Below, one piece after another: positions 59,566 through 64,000 of a stretch of 64,000 nucleotides of DNA. The position numbers and the translations under genes were made by a program. The notes under the pieces were generated by a model. It saw nothing but the letters and a program-made list of their open reading frames with translations, was not told where the DNA came from and searched no databases. The stretch is from Symbiodinium natans (taxonomy: Eukaryota; Sar; Dinophyceae; Suessiales; Symbiodiniaceae). Numbering within the stretch: position 1 is the first letter of the stretch; each line of letters begins with the position of its first letter. The stretch lies in NCBI GenBank assembly GCA_905221605.1, contig CAJNDS010002231.1, positions 325,001 to 389,000 of the forward strand, read 5' to 3'.

Positions 59566-60553
59566 AGGAACTTTCAGGTTAGCGTTTAGGGTTGGGAGTT
59601 GAACCCTAAACCCTACACCCTAAACCCTAAACCCTAAACCCTACGCCCTAAACCCTTGACTTTAAGGCTGAAGATGCGCAGCAGGGCCACAAATTACTTA
59701 ATGCTAAGCCCCTTCTGAACAAAGGTGAAGCAACATCAGACCCTAAACCCCTTTGTACCTCTGAAGCAAACATCAGAGGGTACCTTTCCCTCAAGGGGTA
59801 CTCCCAAGAATCCAACACTTAAAGTCATAGGCATATTTGTGGGTGCACCTTTGGGGAGGGGGGGGGGTTTGGAGAGCCCCATAGCCCAATTCCTTCAGCA
59901 CTCTGAACTAGGGCATCGTTCCGAAGAGCAGCCTTATCGGTAGTTTCCTTAATCCCTTCCCCCGATACTAAAACCCCCAAAATTTTAAATATTATTTTTC
60001 CCGGACCCTGCCGGCACCCAGCCCAATACTAAACCTGTTTGAGAATTAGGGGTTAAGGTTTCCGGGTTTAGGGCTGAAGGCTGACAGGATTCAGGGCTCA
60101 GGGCTTAGAGGGTTTAAGGCTTTGGGGTTGTATTAGGTTTCGGAATTCAGGTTTTAGGGTTTAGGCCACCCATTTTAAATATTTATTCGGGCCCAGGCGA
60201 ATTTCAGATGTGGGGGGGGGGGGGATTTAGAATTAGGGCGAGGGATTACGATGGAACCCTTGTAGGACCCCCGAAAGGGACCGCAATTGAGAACTGCCCC
60301 CCCCCCCCCCCCCCCATCTACTAGAGAGCAGTGCTTTTCTGGGCATAACGAACCCCATTTGAGATTCAACCCTGAGCCCCGCCGCTCTCCTACTCCGACC
60401 CCCCCCCCACTCCCCCTCTTTCCCCCTGGCCCTGAACAGCCGGGGCGTTCAAGGGTGCGTTGGGCTTTGAACCCTAAACCCTAAACCCTAAACCCTAAAC
60501 CCTAAACCCTAAACCCTAAACCCTAAACCCTAAACCCTAAACCCTAAACCGGC

Positions 60554-60674
60554 CTGTCAATCCGTCGAGACTTGAAGTAGGTCAGGGCCCGCTGCATGTC
60601 CCATCTCTCGCGCAAGATCTGGGCCATGGGGACGGGAGACATGACTCTGAGACTTTGAGCAGACATCCGATAAC
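60554..60674 (-). CDS. Unassigned exon (MAQILRERWDMQRALTYF)
   Basis: 121 bases reading SAQSLRVMSPVPMAQILRER, then WDMQRALTYFKSRRID. Acceptor gcagtag|GT, donor GACAG|GC, and length fits an open phase. Product not recognised; could be a 5' exon of gene B or of a separate gene. Confidence 0.6.
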
Positions 60675-60804
60675 CTACTGCCCGTGAAGAAGCCCTAAGC
60701 CCTAAACCCCAGACCCTGAACCCTAAGCCTAAACGAACCCTAAACCCTAAACCCTAAACCCTAAACCCTAAACCCCAAACCCTAAACCCTAAACCCTAAA
60801 CCCT

Positions 60805-60893
60805 GCAGTGGATTGGGGCGGTGTTGGGTTCGGCCCTTAACTTGGACACTGGGCCGGAGATGTTCAGGCTGTGGGTGTCGATAATGTTGTGTA
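60805..60893 (-). CDS. Unassigned exon (HNIIDTHSLNISGPVSKL)
   Basis: Contains LHNIIDTHSLNISGPVSKLR, then AEPNTAPIHC. Limits approximate. Unique GC-moderate sequence flanked on both sides by telomere-type tracts. Confidence 0.55.
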
Positions 60894-61047
60894 GGGCTTC
60901 GGGCTGAGGGTTGAGGGTTGAGGGTTTGGGGTTGAGGGTTTAGGGTTCCAGGGGTTTAGGGGAGTAGGGTTTCAGGTGGGTGGGGTGCTCTCTTGTCCGC
61001 TGCCGTCGCACTTGGTGCGACGTTAAAGTTAAGGGGAGCTTGTCCTA

Positions 61048-61133
61048 AACCCTCTGGCAGGTGGGCATGTGCACTCGCCAGAGGCTACCCAATGCGCACG
61101 TGCAGATATAATCCGGCGAACTACCCAGAAATC
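61048..61133 (-). CDS. Unassigned exon (DFWVVRRIISARAHWVAS)
   Basis: Reads DFWVVRRIISARAHWVASGE, then CTCPPARG. Acceptor ttgaacag|GAT. Open and protein-like; product not recognised. Lies between gene D and gene B. Confidence 0.55.
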
Positions 61134-62138
61134 CTGTTCAAGGCTTCTTGCAGGGGCCCTAAACCCTAAGCCCCAAACCTTACACGGCGCCTATTGGAAT
61201 GCAGAAACAATTCTTGAACTCAGTTTCTGCTCCAGGGCGAGCTGGGACCGCAAGAGCACGTGACTTCAGGCCAGTTAATATGCAGGGTTTAGGGTTTAGG
61301 GTTTGGGGTTTAGGGTTTAGGGTTTAGGGTTTAGGGCAAAAACTGTTTCGCAAGGTGACGGGCTCTCTCCATGCTGGTTTTCAAAACGCCTCCAAACCCA
61401 GAACCTGCCTTTAACAGCGCTTATTCGGGTTTAGCGGCATGGGCATTCGGGTCTGTTTAGGGTTTAGGATGTTCTGGAAGGGCCTAAACCCTAAACCTTA
61501 AACCCTAAACCTTAAACACTAAACCCTAAACCAAAAACCCTAAACCCTAAACCCTAACCCCTGCGGTTCGGTGTAACCCTAAACCCTGAACCCTGAACCC
61601 TAAACCCCATGCCGCCAAGTGACTGTGTTCAGGTTCTGCGGTTGGAAGGCGCTGCCCCTGCCAGCACTTTGCGAAACATTCCCCGCAAGACAGAGCCTTC
61701 TAGAAACAGACGAGCTTGAACCCTAAACCCTAAACCCTAGACCCTAAACCCTAAACCCTAAACCCTAAACCCGAACCCTAAACCCTAAACCCTAGACCCT
61801 AAACCCTAAACCCTAGACCCTAAACCCTAAACCCTGAACCCTGAACCCTAAACCCTAAACCCTAAACCCTAAACCCCACACCCACTTGTGTACTGATGTT
61901 TGGTCAGCGGAGACTCGGGGGTGATGTACCGTCTAAGGTTGGAACCATGGGCCCGTAGTGTGGTCCTTTACACTTGTTTACAGGACCCTTGTTATACATG
62001 GCAGGGTTTAGGGTTTAGGGTTTAGGGTTTTTGGATTTAGAGTTTAGGGTTTGCGGTTTAGGCTATAACAATATGACAAGGGACCCAAAGTAAGGGGCCG
62101 TACTTAGAACCCCCCTCTAGTGACGAAATTGGTGGGCT

Positions 62139-62304
62139 TTCAAGGGGTCTAAGGAGGGACCCCCTAAAGGGACCCTGAATCTTATTCCCCTATAGAACCC
62201 CCGCACATTTGTGCATGTACCTTATATGGGCCCTATACACCTAAGTAGCCCTAAACCCTAAACCCTAAACCCTAAAGTCCCTTATAAGAGTCCCTCCTTT
62301 AGTC
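62139..62304. mobile_element. IE-14 element with telomere-type insert
   Basis: Starts ggggtctaaggagggacccc and ends with cccttataagagtccctcc; a (CCCTAAA)4 tract lies inside, near the right arm. Other copies: 14131-14254 (no tract) and 59156-59252. Comparison of copies shows the tract was inserted into the element. Confidence 0.65.
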
Positions 62305-62687
62305 CCCTGACTTGAGGGCAACCAGAGCAGGCAGGCACGTGCTTTTCACAAGCACATCAGAAGCCATTTGCGATATCCCGGGCCAGGACTACATCCGCAG
62401 TGTCAAGCGACCCTGAAACCCTAAAACCCTAAACCCTAAACCCTGAAACCCTAGACCGCCCATACTACAGCTGGATCCGAGACTGCCAGTCTCGCGGTGA
62501 ATGCTTAGCTGCCCCAGTCTTGCCACAAGGCTAGGCAGGATGGGCGAACGTTTGGCCTTAACGGGTATAATCAGGTTTAGGGTTAGGGTTTGATCAACCC
62601 TATAAAGGGCCGTTTTAAGGCGTTCTAGGGGTATACTAGCCCATCCTGGAACGGCCGCCACGACTCACGACATGCGACCGAGGCAGC

Positions 62688-62891
62688 TCAGCTTGATGTT
62701 GCCGGCCCTGCCTGGGCATCCGCCTTGATCGGGCGCTTGAAGCTCGGGGGCGGTGGGGGGAGGCGAGTGTCGGAGAAGGTCTTGCCTTTCAGACGCTGGT
62801 CCAGCTCATCTTCAAGCCCGCGGATCATGACCCTCAGCACGCCATCCACGTTGTAGGCGCCCCCAACTGGAACCCACAGCTCATGGATCAC
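62688..62891 (-). CDS. Gene D exon 4, soluble tail with TGA stop
   Basis: 68 codons including TGA. Begins VIHELWVPVGGAYNVDGVLR, then RGLEDELDQRLKGK, a five-proline run, and a short Ala/Lys-rich end. Acceptor tttaag|GTG at phase 0 follows exon 3 exactly. The stop is taken as the protein end, though a GT donor (ATGTC|GTGAGT) lies about 20 bases beyond it. Confidence 0.78.
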   Translation of the reverse strand: MIHELWVPVGGAYNVDGVLRVMIRGLEDELDQRLKGKTFSDTRLPPPPPSFKRPIKADAQAGPATSS

Positions 62892-63967
62892 CTTAAATTG
62901 CCGAGTTCATAAGCCCCCCCCAAAAAGTGTACACTTTCAGTTCCATAGGCGATTATTGTATCCCAAAAAGTGGAAAGTGTGCTTACTCAGCTACTAGGTA
63001 TTCTTCCTCTTTAAGGGTAATACAGGGGTTATCATCTTTTTATTCTTTTGTGGTTCTTCAGAAGTGTAAAGTGTGCTCACTCAGCTACTAAGTCACTCTC
63101 ATGGTCATCATCAAGCCCCCGGCCATCATCGCGAAGAGCCCGCGACAAAGGTGGTACTCGGCAGCCGATGGCCGGCGCAAGGCGAGCAGAAGGAGGCCAA
63201 CCAGATTTAAGCCGCCAAGGACGTAGAGCAAAGCCATCCTTGGTGGCCCAGTAAACTATATGTACTCTAATAAGGGTACCCTTTTGGGGGTTTAGGGTTT
63301 AGGGTTTAGGGTTTAGGGTTTAGGGTTTAGGGTTTAGGGTTTAGGGTTTAGGGTTTAGGGTTTAGGGTTTAGGGCAAAGCCATCCTTGGTGGCCCAGTAA
63401 ACTATACTGTGAGAAGGGTACCCTTTTTGGGGGCTGGGCTACTTTATAAGTGTGAACCTTTGAAGCAAAAACCCTAAACCCTAAACCCTAAACCCTATAA
63501 ACCGTAAACCCTAAACCCTAAACCCTAAACCCTAAAAGGGCACCACCGGGCTACCGAGCATCTGTACTGGGGGAAGCTTCCTTTGCACCGCCCCGAGGCG
63601 ATCACCCCTTCGCTGCCGCAGGCTGCGCACGGTCTCCTTAAGTAGCCCCAGTATTAAGCATATTGCAATAAGGGCACCCTTTTTGAAGGGTCTAGGGTTT
63701 AGGGTTTAGGGTATAGGGTATAGGGTTTAGGGTTTAGGGTTTAGGGCTAGGGTTTTGGGTTTGGGGTTTGGGGTTTAGGGGAGTTGGCTACTTTTATAAG
63801 GGAGCCCAGAACCAAAGAAAGGGTAAAAGGGTACCACTGGGCCACCAGGTCTCATAGACCGCCGATGGAACCCCAACGCTGGTCAGGTACAAGATGCTCT
63901 CAAGAGGGTCATCGCGAGGCTTGCAAGCACAAAGGACCGAGGGTGGAATATCTATCCGGCGCAGGTC
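62688..63967 (-). CDS. Gene D: cysteine-containing membrane protein, 3' part (gene span)
   Basis: Four exons, the first entering from upstream of the window edge. Reading down: a segment with CACKPRDDP, a CAACGSEGV segment resembling Cys-rich ectodomains, a hydrophobic exon with two likely membrane helices, and a soluble tail ending at TGA. The intervening introns are TIR elements. Function unknown; surface receptor or channel-like protein is only an inference. The join of exons 2 and 3 is ambiguous. Confidence 0.72.
62892..63096 (-). mobile_element. IE-9 introner with nested IE-1 fragment, gene D intron 3
   Basis: Terminal parts match the IE-9 family (ttcataagccccc, agtgtacactttcag, actcagctacta), also at 4516-4622 and 44630-44742. 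It is interrupted by an IE-1-like piece (about 63001-63058). The IE-9 end gtgtaaagtgtgctcactc is duplicated on both sides. The intron boundaries GTGACT...TTTAAG coincide with the element. Confidence 0.72.
63097..63238 (-). CDS. Gene D exon 3 (two membrane helices)
   Basis: 142 bases. Reads ALLYVLGGLNLVGLLLLALR, then a short polar loop, then LFAMMAGGLMMTMR: two hydrophobic stretches typical of membrane segments. The acceptor ccaccaag|G is an IE-3 end. Donor AGA|GT, phase 0. Confidence 0.82.
63239..63554 (-). mobile_element. IE-3 introner pair forming gene D intron 2
   Basis: Two IE-3 ends, one complete copy at 63386-63554 and a second half at 63239-63287, are separated by a perfect telomere-type tract (63288-63374). 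About 33 bases including the exon edge (gcaaagccatcc...) occur twice, at 63228-63260 and 63375-63407, so the tract is flanked by a direct repeat. Confidence 0.75.
63288..63374 (+). repeat. Interstitial telomere-type tract inside an introner
   Basis: Perfect (TTTAGGG)12 flanked by duplicated copies of the same 33-base sequence. Best example of a tract sitting inside a duplicated insertion site. Confidence 0.95.
63555..63636 (-). CDS. Gene D exon 2 (CAACGSEGVIASGRCKG)
   Basis: 82 bases reading RPCAACGSEGVIASGRCKG then SFPQYRCS. The frame is fixed by the two bases carried over from exon 1. Cysteine spacing C-x2-C-x10-C suggests a disulfide-rich extracellular piece. Acceptor cttaag|G; donor at the IE-3 terminal repeat (TCG|GTAGCC), or alternatively CCCCA|GTACAG, which would fit exon 3 better. 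Confidence 0.72.
63637..63845 (-). mobile_element. IE-3 introner forming gene D intron 1
   Basis: The whole 209-base intron is one short inverted-repeat element. In sense orientation it starts GTGGCCCAGTGGTACCC and ends with the imperfect complement (GGGTGCCC to GGGGCTAC, then TTAAG). Donor GT and acceptor AG lie in the terminal repeats. A TTTAGGG-type tract (63690-63780) sits in its middle. No coding capacity, so mobilised in trans if at all. Confidence 0.8.
63846..63967 (-). CDS. Gene D exon 1 (CACKPRDDPLESILYLTS)
   Basis: 122 bases containing DLRRIDIPPSVLCACKPRDD and PLESILYLTSVGVPSAVYE. Acceptor ggcaag|GAC at phase 0. The donor ACCTG|GTGGCC is the terminal repeat of an IE-3 introner. The sequence upstream (to 64000) is the end of another IE-3 copy. 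Confidence 0.82.
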
Positions 63968-64000
63968 CTTGCCAGCCCAGTAGCCAGATTTACAAAAAAA

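Noticed and set aside
1-64000. CRISPR array from the regularly appearing repeats
   Set aside because: The repeated unit is a 7-base telomere heptamer without unique equal-length spacers, in eukaryotic intron-rich DNA.
1-64000. Chromosome end (true telomere)
   Set aside because: Tracts point in both directions, are short, and separate exons of one gene; neither window edge is a continuous array.

Overview
This window looks like nuclear DNA of a dinoflagellate. No long open reading frame is a gene. Instead I find short GC-rich exons of about 27-200 bases on the minus strand. They are separated by introns built from (a) telomere-type heptamer tracts (TTTAGGG/CCCTAAA, both orientations, dozens of tracts over the whole window) and (b) at least a dozen families of short, non-coding terminal-inverted-repeat elements that behave like introners. 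Evidence for a dinoflagellate: almost every exon starts after AG with a G (AG|G), the inferred donors are GC, GA or GT, every gene I recognise lies on one strand, and the repeat is TTTAGGG. Genus cannot be told.

Layout in transcription order (high to low coordinates, minus strand). 63967-62688: 3' part of a gene for a cysteine-bearing membrane protein (gene D). Its exons have compatible phases, and three successive introns are made of introner elements. 62.5-54.6 kb: many protein-like exons of one or more unrecognised genes. 54264-39255: a DXD-type sugar transferase (glycosyltransferase, Gly_transf_sug/capsular-polysaccharide-synthesis type), gene B. I could chain 14 exons with matching phase down to a TAA stop. 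37002-33417: an orphan exon paralogous to the 5'-most gene-B exon, further exon-like pieces, and a lysine-rich C-terminal exon. 31000-30011: three phase-compatible exons of a polytopic membrane protein (gene M). 27626-15361: a second sugar transferase (gene A), paralogous to gene B, with intron positions shared across the core. 13.7-4.9 kb: exons of another membrane protein (gene C), one resembling the major-facilitator loop motif. Below 4.9 kb I see mainly repeats and inverted-repeat elements.

The two transferase genes are diverged tandem copies. They share the motifs IPDMP-x-EYF, K-SD-(I/L)-IR-YALLYHHGG, YMD-x-DF and FSSN, in the same order and mostly at the same intron positions, although intron contents and donor dinucleotides differ. 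This independently supports the exon calls. Boundaries were derived by hand from phase, AG|G acceptors and paralogue comparison. Most telomere-like tracts are interstitial, often inside an introner, so this need not be a chromosome end.
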